This document shows positions 20,298-29,136 of a DNA stretch of 64,000 nt, in pieces. The position numbers and the translations under genes are program-made. The notes beneath the pieces are model-generated. The model did not search any database. It had not been told where the DNA came from and worked only from the letters and a program-made list of their open reading frames with translations. The stretch is from Haemophilus sputorum CCUG 13788 (lineage in GTDB: Bacteria > Pseudomonadota > Gammaproteobacteria > Enterobacterales > Pasteurellaceae): contig NZ_AFNK01000035.1 of assembly GCF_000238795.1 (NCBI RefSeq), positions 64,001 to 128,000 of the forward strand. The letters run 5' to 3'. Each line of letters starts with the position of its first letter. Within the stretch, counting starts at the first letter, position 1.

Positions 20298-21119
20298 ATG
20301 TTTAAAAAATTACTTTGTGCGCTGGCAGTATTCCCTGCGGTTTCCATGGCGCAATCTTATGTCGTTTATGACTTTACTCACGATCGAATCTTAGAAAGCC
20401 GTGCGCCAAATAACGTACAGCCCATTGCATCCGTAACGAAACTAATGACGGCTAATGTGTTTTTAGAAAATAATAAGAATCCGAATTGTTCTGCCTCTAT
20501 TTCTGATGAAGATTTCGATTACATCAAGGGCACAGGGACAAAATTACCAAAATACACCCCTATTTCGTGTAATGAATTGTTAAAAGCCATGCTTGTACAT
20601 TCTGATAACTACGCAGCTCATGCGCTTTCACGTTCTGCTGGGATGAGTCGCATACAGTTCATCCAAAAAATGAACCAAAAAGCGAAGCAGCTAGGCATGA
20701 ATTCGACTCGTTTTCATGACAGTTCTGGCTTATCGAGCGCGAATATTTCTAGCGCAATGGATTTAGTAAAATTGGCTAAATACTCTATGAATAAACCGCA
20801 AATTCAAATGCTTTCTAATACGAAAGCAACTTATGTTAGAGCGGGGCGTCAGAACGTCTTTATGCAAAATACTAATCGCTTAGTTCGTGAAGAAATGTTT
20901 GATGCTGCAATTAACAAAACTGGTTATATCCGAGAATCGGGTTATAACTTAGTCTTTGTAAATAAACATCAGTGCAATAAAGCAACTATTGGTGTGATTA
21001 GCTTAAATAACGCTAGCTCAGGCGCACGTTCTAACTTTACGAGAAATAAATTAGAACAATATGGCTGTGATGTCCTTGCTCATGAAGATTATGGGCTTGA
21101 AGAAGATGAAGAAAGCTAA
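20298..21119 (+). CDS. pbpG: D-alanyl-D-alanine endopeptidase PBP7
   Basis: Periplasmic penicillin-binding protein that cuts D-Ala-meso-DAP cross-links in peptidoglycan. Signal peptide MFKKLLCALAVFPAVSMAQS. Active-site SVTK at residues 45-48, SDN (HSDNYAAHA) and KTG (NKTGYI) motifs in the correct order for the S11 peptidase family. 273 aa, slightly shorter than E. coli PbpG. Ends in a strong terminator. Confidence 0.93.
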   Translation: MFKKLLCALAVFPAVSMAQSYVVYDFTHDRILESRAPNNVQPIASVTKLMTANVFLENNKNPNCSASISDEDFDYIKGTGTKLPKYTPISCNELLKAMLVHSDNYAAHALSRSAGMSRIQFIQKMNQKAKQLGMNSTRFHDSSGLSSANISSAMDLVKLAKYSMNKPQIQMLSNTKATYVRAGRQNVFMQNTNRLVREEMFDAAINKTGYIRESGYNLVFVNKHQCNKATIGVISLNNASSGARSNFTRNKLEQYGCDVLAHEDYGLEEDEES

Positions 21120-21125
21120 AAATGC

Positions 21126-21161
21126 AAATCCCTTGTAAGTTACTTACAAGGGATTTTTCTT
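21126..21161 (+). terminator. Rho-independent terminator, pbpG/rluD convergent
   Basis: 14-bp perfect stem AAATCCCTTGTAAG / CTTACAAGGGATTT, 3-nt loop, T run to 21161. It lies between convergent pbpG and rluD and may serve both. Confidence 0.88.
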
Positions 21162-21164
21162 TGA

Positions 21165-22142
21165 TTAGTAATCTAGCTGATCTTTATATAATTCATAATC
21201 CGCTTTCAATGCCTGAATCAGTTCAACAAAATCTTCTGGTAACGGTGCATGCCATTCCATCATTTCACCAGTAATGGGGTGGGCTAATCTTAACATAGCT
21301 GCATGTAACGCTTGACGTTGGAAACCACGTAATACCGATAATAGCTCTTCGCTAGCGCCTTTAGGTGGGCGTGGTCGTCCACCATAAAGTTGGTCACCTA
21401 ATAATGGATGAGCAATATGCGCCATATGCACACGAATTTGGTGCGTGCGTCCTGTTTCTAAACGCAAACGTAGTCGCGTGTAATTACGAAAACGCTCCAT
21501 GATTCGATAATGCGTTACCGCAGGTTTTCCCATTGGATGAACCGCCATTGCCGTTCTTTTGGTTGGGTGGCGCGCCATCGGCTCATCGACTTTCCCACCT
21601 TGTGTCATAATACCACTTGCCACCGCTTCATATTCTCGGGTGATTTGGCGTTTTTGTAATGCGGTCACTAAATGTGTTTGTGCAGGAATGTTTTTGGCAA
21701 CAACCATCAATCCAGTCGTATCTTTATCTAAACGGTGCACAATTCCTGCGCGTGGTACTTCCGCAATCGGTGGATAATGATATAAAAGCGCATTTAACAC
21801 TGTTCCGTCAGGATTGCCCGCGCCCGGGTGAACCACTAAATTTTTCGGTTTATTGATGACAATAATATCCTCATCCTCATAAACGATATTTAGTGGAATA
21901 TTTTGTGGGTCAAAACGAATCTCTTCTTCAATTTCTGCGTTTACTTCAATTTGCTCGCCACCGAAAACTTTCTCACGTGCTTTATTTACTATTTTTCCAT
22001 TCACTTTTACTCGAGAATCATCAATCCACACCTTCAAACGTGAACGAGAATAATCCGGAAAAAGCTGCGCCAAAGCCTGATCTAAACGGGCGCCTAATAA
22101 ATCAGCAGAAACCTCTGCCGTTAAAATCATTTGTTGGGTCAT
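21165..22142 (-). CDS. rluD: 23S rRNA pseudouridine(1911/1915/1917) synthase RluD
   Basis: Makes three pseudouridines in helix 69 of 23S rRNA. 325 aa. N-terminal S4 domain (about 18-75, GARLDQALAQLFPDYSRSRLKVWI). The catalytic motif HRLDKDTTGLMV includes the nucleophilic Asp. Divergent from bamD, the common gammaproteobacterial arrangement. Confidence 0.96.
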   Translation of the reverse strand: MTQQMILTAEVSADLLGARLDQALAQLFPDYSRSRLKVWIDDSRVKVNGKIVNKAREKVFGGEQIEVNAEIEEEIRFDPQNIPLNIVYEDEDIIVINKPKNLVVHPGAGNPDGTVLNALLYHYPPIAEVPRAGIVHRLDKDTTGLMVVAKNIPAQTHLVTALQKRQITREYEAVASGIMTQGGKVDEPMARHPTKRTAMAVHPMGKPAVTHYRIMERFRNYTRLRLRLETGRTHQIRVHMAHIAHPLLGDQLYGGRPRPPKGASEELLSVLRGFQRQALHAAMLRLAHPITGEMMEWHAPLPEDFVELIQALKADYELYKDQLDY

Positions 22143-22208
22143 TTACTGATAAATCCGATTTGTCTGTTGCTTATTTGAATAGCTTCTATAAAATAGCGCT
22201 ATTCGTAT

Positions 22209-22235
22209 GAACTTAGCAAAGTGCCATGAGTCAAA
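22209..22235 (+). promoter_or_regulatory. Candidate sigma-E promoter of bamD
   Basis: GAACTT (22209-22214), 16-nt spacer, TCAAA (22231-22235), matching the RpoE consensus. It is about 58 nt before bamD. In E. coli the bamD (yfiO) promoter is known to belong to the sigma-E regulon, which supports the reading. Confidence 0.5.
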
Positions 22236-22292
22236 CTTGACCATTGTACATTAACTTTTGATCATAGACACTTTTTTATAGGTAAAATTACT

Positions 22293-23066
22293 ATGCGTAA
22301 ATTGACATCTCTTGCCAGCTTAGTTTTAGCAGGACTTCTTGTAGTTGGCTGTTCTAACAGTGCAAATAAAGAATTAGAAGAAGCTTCTGCTCAAACCCTT
22401 TACACCAAAGGGCAAACTTATTTAGAAGAAGGCGACTACAATTCAGCGATTCGCTACTTAGAAGCAATTGGTTCAAAACAATCAGAATATGGCGAACAAA
22501 CTCAATTAAGCTTAATTTACGCACAGTATAAAGTTGGTGAATATTACAAAGCTTTAGATGCAGCAGAACGTTTCGTGCGTACTTATCCGGATAGCCCAAG
22601 TTTAGATTATGTGGTTTATTTAGCTGCACTTTCAAATGCTCGTTTAGGCGATAACTTTATCCAAAACTTCTTCGGTGTAAACTCAGCAGCGCGTGCAGTA
22701 GAAAATGTTCGTAATGCTTATGGTAGCTTCCAAACTATCGTACAACGTTTCCCGAACAGTAAATATGTACCAGATGCACAAAACTGGATGGCTTATTTAA
22801 AAGATCGTCTCGCAGAACATGAATTACTTATCGTGAAATTCTATGATGATCGCGATGCTTCTGTAGCGGTAGTAAACCGCGTAGAAGAAATGTTGCGCTA
22901 CTATCCAGATAGTCAACCAACGAAAGAAGCATTACCGCTGATGAAAAAAGCCTTTGAAAAAATGAATATGGCAGATTCAGCAGAAAAAACCGAAGGGTTA
23001 ATTCAAGCATATAAAGATAAAACTTTCCCAAGTGCGAAAAAACCTGAATACAGTTCACAATTCTAG
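22293..23066 (+). CDS. bamD: Outer membrane protein assembly factor BamD
   Basis: Essential lipoprotein of the BAM complex that inserts beta-barrel proteins. Lipobox VVGC with Cys20; TPR repeats follow through the mature protein ([24 protein letters not shown] and later [17 protein letters not shown]). 257 aa. The homologue in the transformable neisseriae is ComL. bamA lies in the same window at 61 kb. Confidence 0.95.
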   Translation: MRKLTSLASLVLAGLLVVGCSNSANKELEEASAQTLYTKGQTYLEEGDYNSAIRYLEAIGSKQSEYGEQTQLSLIYAQYKVGEYYKALDAAERFVRTYPDSPSLDYVVYLAALSNARLGDNFIQNFFGVNSAARAVENVRNAYGSFQTIVQRFPNSKYVPDAQNWMAYLKDRLAEHELLIVKFYDDRDASVAVVNRVEEMLRYYPDSQPTKEALPLMKKAFEKMNMADSAEKTEGLIQAYKDKTFPSAKKPEYSSQF

Positions 23067-23083
23067 TGAAAGTTAACCAGCAT

Positions 23084-23117
23084 AGGGGCGATGATACTCG
23101 CCCCTTTCCGCTTTTTT
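23084..23117 (+). terminator. Possible terminator after bamD
   Basis: 8-bp GC-rich stem AGGGGCGA / TCGCCCCT, loop TGATAC, followed by TTTCCGCTTTTTT. It lies between bamD and tsaD. Confidence 0.65.
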
Positions 23118-23130
23118 AATGAGTCATAAT

Positions 23131-24162
23131 ATGAAAATCCTTGGTATTGAAACCTCTTGTGATGAAACTGGTGTTGCGATCTTTGATGAAGAAAAAGGCT
23201 TAATCGCTAACCAACTTTACAGTCAAATAGAGATGCACGCTGATTACGGTGGTGTTGTACCAGAACTTGCCTCTCGCGACCATATTCGCAAAACCTTGCC
23301 ATTAATTGATGCTGCATTAAAAGAGGCTAACTTAACTGCCAAAGATATTGATGGCATTGCCTATACTGCTGGCCCTGGCTTAGTTGGCGCGTTATTAGTT
23401 GGTGCCACTATTGCTCGTTCGCTTGCCTATGCTTGGCAAGTGCCTGCGCTAGGGGTTCATCACATGGAAGGGCACTTACTAGCACCAATGTTAGAAGATA
23501 ATCCACCGCCATTTCCATTCGTGGCATTACTTATCTCAGGCGGCCATACTCAATTAGTCAAAGTAGATGGTGTTGGTCAATATGAATTACTCGGCGAATC
23601 TATTGATGATGCGGCGGGCGAAGCTTTTGATAAAACAGGAAAGCTTCTGGGATTAGACTACCCTGCTGGTGTTGCAGTTTCAAAACTTGCTGAACAAGGC
23701 ACGCCAAATCGCTTTATATTTCCACGTCCAATGACTGACAGACCAGGGCTTGATTTTAGCTTCTCTGGTTTAAAAACTTTTGCAGCAAATACTATCAACG
23801 CCAATTTAAATGCCGAAGGCAACCTTGATGAGCAAACTCGTTGTGATATTGCCCACGCCTTTCAACAAGCAGTGGTAGATACTATTATCATTAAATGTAA
23901 ACGCGCCTTACAACAAACGGGCTATAAACGTTTAGTTATGGCTGGTGGTGTAAGTGCAAATAAACAACTCCGTGCAGATTTAGCCGAAATGATGAAAAAT
24001 CTCAAAGGGGAAGTTTTCTACCCGCGCCCGCAGTTTTGTACTGACAATGGCGCAATGATTGCCTATACAGGTTTCCTACGCTTAAAACATGGGGAGCATA
24101 CCGATTTAAGCGTGAGCGTCAAACCTCGCTGGGCAATGACCGACCTTCCGGAAATTGCCTAA
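23131..24162 (+). CDS. tsaD: tRNA N6-threonylcarbamoyladenosine synthase subunit TsaD
   Basis: Transfers the threonylcarbamoyl group to A37 of ANN-decoding tRNAs, with TsaB and TsaE. I use the ATG at 23131 ([19 protein letters not shown]) because the family begins here; an ATG four codons earlier is possible. Metal-binding HHMEGH, the GIETSCDET start, and SGGHTQL are conserved. 343 aa. TsaE, its partner, is encoded at 47 kb. Confidence 0.95.
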   Translation: MKILGIETSCDETGVAIFDEEKGLIANQLYSQIEMHADYGGVVPELASRDHIRKTLPLIDAALKEANLTAKDIDGIAYTAGPGLVGALLVGATIARSLAYAWQVPALGVHHMEGHLLAPMLEDNPPPFPFVALLISGGHTQLVKVDGVGQYELLGESIDDAAGEAFDKTGKLLGLDYPAGVAVSKLAEQGTPNRFIFPRPMTDRPGLDFSFSGLKTFAANTINANLNAEGNLDEQTRCDIAHAFQQAVVDTIIIKCKRALQQTGYKRLVMAGGVSANKQLRADLAEMMKNLKGEVFYPRPQFCTDNGAMIAYTGFLRLKHGEHTDLSVSVKPRWAMTDLPEIA

Positions 24163-24203
24163 CAAGCGGTTGAATTTTTAGATTTTTTGCAAAAGGTGAA
24201 CAG

Positions 24204-24983
24204 ATGACGCTTCCTCAACATAATTATGTTATCAGCTTAACTAACGCACATTCACGTAGAGCACATATCGAACAAGAATTTGGTAAACAAGGCATTTCTT
24301 TTTCGTTTTTTGATGCGATTACACCAGATAACATGGAAGAAACAGCAAAATCGCTAGGCATTGATATTTCACAAAGTCCATTAACCAGAGGAGAGATTGC
24401 TTGTGCATTAAGTCATATTGCCCTATTCCACTTAGCAAAATCACAAAACTTAAACTACATTTGTATTTTTGAAGATGATGTTCATCTGGGCGAAAATGCA
24501 AGTCAATTCCTAAACTTGAATTATGTCGATAATACGGTGGATATTGTTAAAATTGAGAGAAACTTTGAAACTATTCTGACTAAACTATTTCCAAGCAAAA
24601 CTTATTTAGGGCGAAAATTTTATCAACTTACCGCCGTAAATCCTGGAACCAGCGGTTATATTGTGACTAAAAAAGGGATTGATTTTCTTGTTAAACATAT
24701 CAAATCAATTAATGATATTGAAATTGATAACTTATTATTTAAAACGCTATTAACACAACCTGATTATCAGGTTTGGCAAATGCAACCCGCTATTTGTATT
24801 CAGGACTGCCTACTCAATCCACAAAATTATACTTTAGGTATGATGAATAGAGAGGGCGGGCAATGGTGCACACAAGCTAAAGCCAAAAAACGCAGCCTAT
24901 TATCAAAAATAATAAGAGAAATAAAACGCCCACTAAGCCAATTGTATAAAAAAGTATTTGGGAAAAAATCTGATTTTAAATAA
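24204..24983 (+). CDS. Family 25 LOS glycosyltransferase
   Basis: 259 aa, glycosyltransferase family 25 (Lex2B/LpsA/LgtB relatives), which adds sugars to lipooligosaccharide outer cores in Pasteurellaceae and Neisseria. Family features: NYVISLTNAHSRRAHIEQEF at the N-terminus, ITRGEIACALSH-type segment (LTRGEIACALSH) at about 60-71, and the EDD metal-binding motif at 90-92. No repeat tract near the start, so no sign of phase variation. The sugar and acceptor cannot be deduced. cyaY follows at 11 nt. Confidence 0.88.
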   Translation: MTLPQHNYVISLTNAHSRRAHIEQEFGKQGISFSFFDAITPDNMEETAKSLGIDISQSPLTRGEIACALSHIALFHLAKSQNLNYICIFEDDVHLGENASQFLNLNYVDNTVDIVKIERNFETILTKLFPSKTYLGRKFYQLTAVNPGTSGYIVTKKGIDFLVKHIKSINDIEIDNLLFKTLLTQPDYQVWQMQPAICIQDCLLNPQNYTLGMMNREGGQWCTQAKAKKRSLLSKIIREIKRPLSQLYKKVFGKKSDFK

Positions 24984-24994
24984 AGGAACCTAAC

Positions 24995-25303
24995 ATGAAC
25001 GTAGCACAATTCCATCAATTAGTTGAACAAACTTGGCAAGAAATTGAAGAAAAAATTGATGATGAAGGATTATCAGTAGATACCGAAATTCAAGGCTCAG
25101 TATGTACTTTAACCTTTGATGATCACTCGCAAATCATCATCAATAAACAGGAAGCAATGCTAGAACTTTGGCTAGCCAGCAAACTCGGTGGCTTCCATTT
25201 TAAATATATCGATAATGAATGGAAAACCGCTGAAGGACGCTCATTATGGACGCATTTAGAAGAAGCCTTTGCAAGACACGGAGAAGAAGTTAAATTCTCA
25301 TAA
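24995..25303 (+). CDS. cyaY: Iron-sulfur cluster assembly protein CyaY (frataxin)
   Basis: Bacterial frataxin, an iron-binding modulator of IscS activity. 102 aa. The acidic first helix (EQTWQEIEEKIDDEGLSVDTE), IIINKQEAMLELWLASKLGGFHF and WTHLEEAFARH are characteristic. AAAGGAACC precedes the ATG. Placement after a glycosyltransferase suggests no functional link. Confidence 0.94.
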   Translation: MNVAQFHQLVEQTWQEIEEKIDDEGLSVDTEIQGSVCTLTFDDHSQIIINKQEAMLELWLASKLGGFHFKYIDNEWKTAEGRSLWTHLEEAFARHGEEVKFS

Positions 25304-25311
25304 TCAGTCAA

Positions 25312-25362
25312 TATTAAGAAAAGCGGTTGTGTTAGTTATTCACATATCAGCTTTTCTTAATA
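25312..25362. repeat. 13-bp inverted repeat between cyaY and recQ
   Basis: Perfect arms TATTAAGAAAAGC (25312-25324) and GCTTTTCTTAATA (25350-25362), 25-nt loop. No T run after it on the plus strand, so a weak terminator at best. Could mark an operator or the processed 3' end of cyaY mRNA. Confidence 0.6.
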
Positions 25363-25460
25363 GTTCGTTGAAATAAGCAAGAATTTAGCACAGTTTTAAT
25401 AAGCTCATCAGCTCAATACTAGCTGAATTTCAAACAGAATAACCTACCTATTTTAATTAA

Positions 25461-27266
25461 ATGCAAACATTCTCCACGCCACAAACCGTACTACAAAATG
25501 TATTCGGTTATCAGCAATTCCGCCAAGGTCAACAAGAGGTCATTGATGCCGTTCTTGCTGGTCGGGATTGCCTCGTCATTATGACAACTGGTGGAGGAAA
25601 ATCACTTTGCTATCAAGTCCCTGCCCTATGCCTAGAGGGAATAACCTTGGTCATTTCTCCTCTCATTTCCTTGATGAAAGACCAAGTTGATCAGCTGCTT
25701 ACCAATGGCATTGAAGCCGCCTATTTAAACTCTACGCAAACGCAGGAAGAACAACAAGCAGTTGAACAAAAGGCTCTTTCTGGTCAGCTAAAACTACTCT
25801 ATTTATCTCCAGAAAAGGTCATGACGCAGGGATTTTTTCGTTTAGTTTCCTATTGTAAAGTCAGCTTTATTGCTGTTGATGAAGCGCACTGTGTTTCACA
25901 ATGGGGGCATGATTTCCGCCCTGAATATACTTTATTAGGTAATTTACGCAAAACTTTCCCAAATATTCCGTTGATGGCACTAACAGCGACGGCTGATCCA
26001 ACTACACGTGCGGATATTTTGCACCATCTTCGCCTTAACGATCCTCATACTTATTTAGGCAGTTTTGACCGCCCAAATATTCGTTATACTGTGCAAGAAA
26101 AATTTAAACCCATGGAACAGTTGGCAAAATTTATTAACGCACAAAAAGGTAAAAGTGGCATCGTTTATTGCAATAGTCGGAAAAAAGTTGAAGAAATCAC
26201 AGAAAAATTAAGTGCTCGTCATATTTCTGTAATGGGATACCATGCCGGAATGAGCGTACAACAGCGTGAAACCGTACAAAATGCTTTTCAACGCGATAAC
26301 GTACAAGTGGTGGTAGCGACCATCGCTTTTGGAATGGGGATTAACAAATCTAATGTGCGTTTTGTCGTTCACTTTGATTTACCGCGTAGCATTGAATCTT
26401 ACTACCAAGAAACCGGCCGTGCAGGGCGAGATGATCTCCCCTCTGAAGCAGTCATGTTCTATGACCCCGCTGATTATGCATGGCTACAAAAAATTTTACT
26501 TGAAGAGCCAGAAAGTGAACAACGTGATATTAAACAGCATAAATTACAAGCTATTGGCGCATTTGCTGAATCACAAACGTGTCGTCGCTTAGTGCTACTT
26601 AACTATTTTGGTGAATCCCGTCAAGCACCATGCAAAAATTGCGATATTTGTCTTGATCCACCGAAAAAATACGATGGCTTATTAGATGCGCAAAAAGTGA
26701 TGTCCGTCATTTATCGTACGGGGCAAACTTTTGGCATTCATCATGTTGTTGCAGTGCTACGTGGAATGAATAATGTTTCAATTCGCCAGCATCAACATGA
26801 CAGCTTATCGGTTTACGGCATTGGTAAAGAGCAAAGTCGTGAATATTGGATTAGCGTCATTCGCCAACTTATTCATTTGGGGCTAGTTCGCCAAAACATT
26901 GCGCATCATTCGGCCCTGCAATTAACGGAAGAAGCCCGCCCTGTATTACGAGGCGAAGTGGCTTTAGAACTGGCAATGCCTCGATTAACCTTTTCTGCTA
27001 CTGCATTTAGTCAAAAACAAGCCAGTGTTCGCTATGATAAAGATTTATTTGCTAGACTGCGTTTCTTGCGTAAACAAATTGCAGATAAAGAAAATATTCC
27101 ACCTTATGTGGTATTTAACGATGCAACCTTAGAAGAAATGGCTCAATTTACCCCAACCACTCGGGCTGAAATGTTAGATATTAACGGTGTTGGTGAACGT
27201 AAATTAGAACGTTTTGGACAAGCTTTTATGCAACTGATTGAGCAACATCTTGAAGCCAGAAAATAA
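25461..27266 (+). CDS. recQ: ATP-dependent DNA helicase RecQ
   Basis: 3'-5' helicase of the RecF recombination pathway. 601 aa. Walker A-type TTGGGKSLCYQ near residue 50, DEAHC box (AVDEAHCVSQWGHDFRPEY), QETGRAGRD motif VI, a zinc-binding Cys cluster (CRRLVLLNYFGE...CKNCDICL) and a C-terminal HRDC domain. All domains of a full-length RecQ are present. Confidence 0.97.
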   Translation: MQTFSTPQTVLQNVFGYQQFRQGQQEVIDAVLAGRDCLVIMTTGGGKSLCYQVPALCLEGITLVISPLISLMKDQVDQLLTNGIEAAYLNSTQTQEEQQAVEQKALSGQLKLLYLSPEKVMTQGFFRLVSYCKVSFIAVDEAHCVSQWGHDFRPEYTLLGNLRKTFPNIPLMALTATADPTTRADILHHLRLNDPHTYLGSFDRPNIRYTVQEKFKPMEQLAKFINAQKGKSGIVYCNSRKKVEEITEKLSARHISVMGYHAGMSVQQRETVQNAFQRDNVQVVVATIAFGMGINKSNVRFVVHFDLPRSIESYYQETGRAGRDDLPSEAVMFYDPADYAWLQKILLEEPESEQRDIKQHKLQAIGAFAESQTCRRLVLLNYFGESRQAPCKNCDICLDPPKKYDGLLDAQKVMSVIYRTGQTFGIHHVVAVLRGMNNVSIRQHQHDSLSVYGIGKEQSREYWISVIRQLIHLGLVRQNIAHHSALQLTEEARPVLRGEVALELAMPRLTFSATAFSQKQASVRYDKDLFARLRFLRKQIADKENIPPYVVFNDATLEEMAQFTPTTRAEMLDINGVGERKLERFGQAFMQLIEQHLEARK

Positions 27267-27294
27267 GAAAAAATTTTCTTACATCAAAACAATA

Positions 27295-27327
27295 CGGGCA
27301 ACCTGTTTTACAAGTTGCCCGATTTTT
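27295..27327 (+). terminator. Rho-independent terminator of recQ
   Basis: 8-bp stem CGGGCAAC / GTTGCCCG followed by ATTTTTATTTT. It sits between convergent recQ and the unknown membrane protein and partly overlaps the end of the latter. Confidence 0.8.
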
Positions 27328-27802
27328 ATTTTAGCTTAGGGTTGAAACGTAACTTCAATGCAATAGTCACTGCTGCGAAAATTTTTTCATCATTATGAGG
27401 GAAATTTTCTCGCAAAGTACGGTTAGCATCGCTGAAGTTTATTTTTCCGTTAGCTAATTCGGTGAATAAAATCGAAGGGTTGAGCTGAAGTTGCTCCGCA
27501 ATTTGTAGAATTGAAAAATGCTCAAACGTCATGATCAAACGATCTAAATTGCAATAAGTAGGGTAGCGGTTATGTGTGATCAAATCTGTAAATTGTTGCA
27601 CAATTTTGACCGCTTTATTTTTACGATTGAAAAAGTGTAAAGCCACGCCCAAAATCAAGAGGAAGGCAGAACCTAAATGCCACTGAAAGAGACCTTGAAT
27701 AGGCCACTGAAAATAAATCCCTAAGCCGCTGAACAACATCCCTGCTAATCCTACAATGAGGATACACAGCAAGCAAAACTTATAAATCACATCCCATTTC
27801 AT
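27326..27802 (-). CDS. Unknown membrane protein with helix-turn-helix-like tail
   Basis: 158 aa from the ATG at 27802 (MKWDVIYKFCLLC), chosen because AAAGGTG lies just upstream. Two transmembrane helices cover about residues 7-32 and 38-55, followed by a short basic loop (NRKNKAVK), so both termini should be cytoplasmic. The C-terminal 100 residues are soluble; FEHFSILQIAEQLQLNPSILFTEL looks like a short helix-turn-helix or adaptor helix pair, but this is only an impression. No family recognised. The gene faces recQ. Confidence 0.7.
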   Translation of the reverse strand: MKWDVIYKFCLLCILIVGLAGMLFSGLGIYFQWPIQGLFQWHLGSAFLLILGVALHFFNRKNKAVKIVQQFTDLITHNRYPTYCNLDRLIMTFEHFSILQIAEQLQLNPSILFTELANGKINFSDANRTLRENFPHNDEKIFAAVTIALKLRFNPKLK

Positions 27803-28325
27803 TTTTTCACCTTTAGCTATAAAGCACAATCGCTATATAAGTTAAAATATAATTTTGCATTCTATCAAAAATATTCGTTATTTCTAAGAAAAGTGAGAGA
27901 TAAAAAGCAATATAAAAAAATGGCTAGCGCAAAAGGAGTGTGGGAATGCGCTAGCCAATAGTGTGTTTGTAATAACACCAATTTATTATTTAGAATCGCA
28001 TTCATTATATACAAATATATATAAAGATAAATAGAAATTTAACTATTTTTTGAAAAATAACCAGAATGAGGGATTTTTCTGTTAACAGACTATCAATTTC
28101 TAGCAAAACCCATTATGTTTAAAAATATATAGCATTAAAAGTGAATTGATAACATTCACAAACCTTGCCAAAATTTACCGCACTTCAGTGTTGGAATGGT
28201 AAAAACATTTCAATATTTAAGGACAAACTCTGATTTAATGGTAATAATATAGAAAAAAGAATCGCTTCTTTCATAAAATAAGAAGAAAATTTGCTTATTT
28301 TTCTAAAAAATTTAACGGACTTAAT
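27803..28325. other. Long intergenic region between divergent genes
   Basis: About 520 nt, very A/T-rich, no convincing protein-coding frame. It holds a candidate small RNA on the minus strand (27914-27997, separate entry) and one H. influenzae-type uptake signal ACCGCACTT at 28178-28186. The last 100 nt must contain the promoter of the sigma-factor gene, but I see no clear -35/-10 pair. Confidence 0.6.
27914..27997 (-). ncRNA. Candidate small RNA with strong terminator
   Basis: On the minus strand a perfect 10-bp stem TGGCTAGCGC / GCGCTAGCCA (27921-27957) encloses a 17-nt C-rich loop and is followed by seven T. No annotated gene ends here. A TATAAT (complement of 28004-28009) lies about 45 nt upstream of the stem, which predicts an RNA of about 84 nt. 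A second small hairpin GTGTT / AACAC lies in its 5' half. The loop contains CACTCC, complementary to Shine-Dalgarno GGAG. The -35 is weak. Confidence 0.5.
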
Positions 28326-28880
28326 ATGAACACTGCAATTTCAGAGCACGCACTGACTCAAATTCGCCATCAAATGCTGAAATTTGCGCAATTACAACTC
28401 CATAATACTGAGCTTGCTGAAGATGTGGTTCAAGAGGCTTTTCTTAGTGCTTTTAGCCATTTAGACTCGTTCAAACATGAAGCTGCATTTAAAACATGGG
28501 TGTTTGCAATTCTTAAAAACAAAATTATTGATTATTTAAGAACAAAGCAGCGCTGGGTGTTAGAAAGCGAATTAGCGAATGAGGATGAGACTTCAGCTAA
28601 TACGTTTTTTGACGAGCATGATCATTGGAATTCGGCTTATATGCCAACTCGCCTACCTGATGGAGAAACACAAATTTATACCAAAGAATTTTGGTTAATT
28701 TTTGAAACTTGTCTTCACTGCTTACCCGCCAAACAGGCAAAAATTTTTATGATGCGCGAATTTCTTGAGCTTAATTCAGAAGAAATTTGCCAGCAAACGC
28801 AACTAAGCACTGCAAATCTTTATACCCTGCTCTATCGAGCAAGATTGCAATTGCAACATTGTTTATCCCAAAAACTTTAA
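28326..28880 (+). CDS. ECF sigma factor (RpoE2-like) controlling the MsrAB operon
   Basis: Sigma-70 family protein of 184 aa with region 2 (LAEDVVQEAFLSAFSHLDSF) and region 4 (CLPAKQAKIFMMREFLELNSEEICQQTQLSTANLYTLLYRAR). Length is typical of ECF sigma factors. It is followed at 9 nt by a zinc-finger anti-sigma factor and then by msrAB, the arrangement described in H. influenzae (HI1459 and neighbours), where the sigma factor responds to hypochlorite and switches on periplasmic methionine sulfoxide repair. The same role is inferred here. Confidence 0.88.
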   Translation: MNTAISEHALTQIRHQMLKFAQLQLHNTELAEDVVQEAFLSAFSHLDSFKHEAAFKTWVFAILKNKIIDYLRTKQRWVLESELANEDETSANTFFDEHDHWNSAYMPTRLPDGETQIYTKEFWLIFETCLHCLPAKQAKIFMMREFLELNSEEICQQTQLSTANLYTLLYRARLQLQHCLSQKL

Positions 28881-28889
28881 GGAGACATT

Positions 28890-29075
28890 ATGCGTTGTCG
28901 CCAAGCTACCCGCCTGATTTCTGATGCACACGAACGCGAATTAGCATTAGATGAACTGCTCGGTTTACGAGTGCATTTACTGATTTGCCCTCACTGCCGT
29001 CAATTTCAACGAAATTGCCATCAATTAAGCCAAATGATGCGTACATTTAAACAGCTTGAAAACCAAGAAAAATAG
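28890..29075 (+). CDS. Zinc-finger anti-sigma factor
   Basis: Short 61-aa protein with the zf-HC2/ZAS arrangement Cys3, His29-x3-Cys33-x2-Cys36 (HLLICPHC). There is no transmembrane helix, so it should be a soluble, redox-sensitive anti-sigma factor: loss of zinc on thiol oxidation would release the sigma factor. AAGGAG 6 nt before the ATG is a strong ribosome-binding site. Partner sigma gene lies directly upstream. Confidence 0.85.
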   Translation: MRCRQATRLISDAHERELALDELLGLRVHLLICPHCRQFQRNCHQLSQMMRTFKQLENQEK

Positions 29076-29136
29076 ACGTTGCCTTCCCTAAGCTGTCAAC
29101 AAGCGGTCAAAATTTTTAAAAATTTTGCAAAATTGT

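Noticed and set aside
24204..24983. Phase-variable repeat tract in the family 25 glycosyltransferase
   Set aside because: No tetranucleotide or homopolymer tract of useful length lies near the start or inside the gene.
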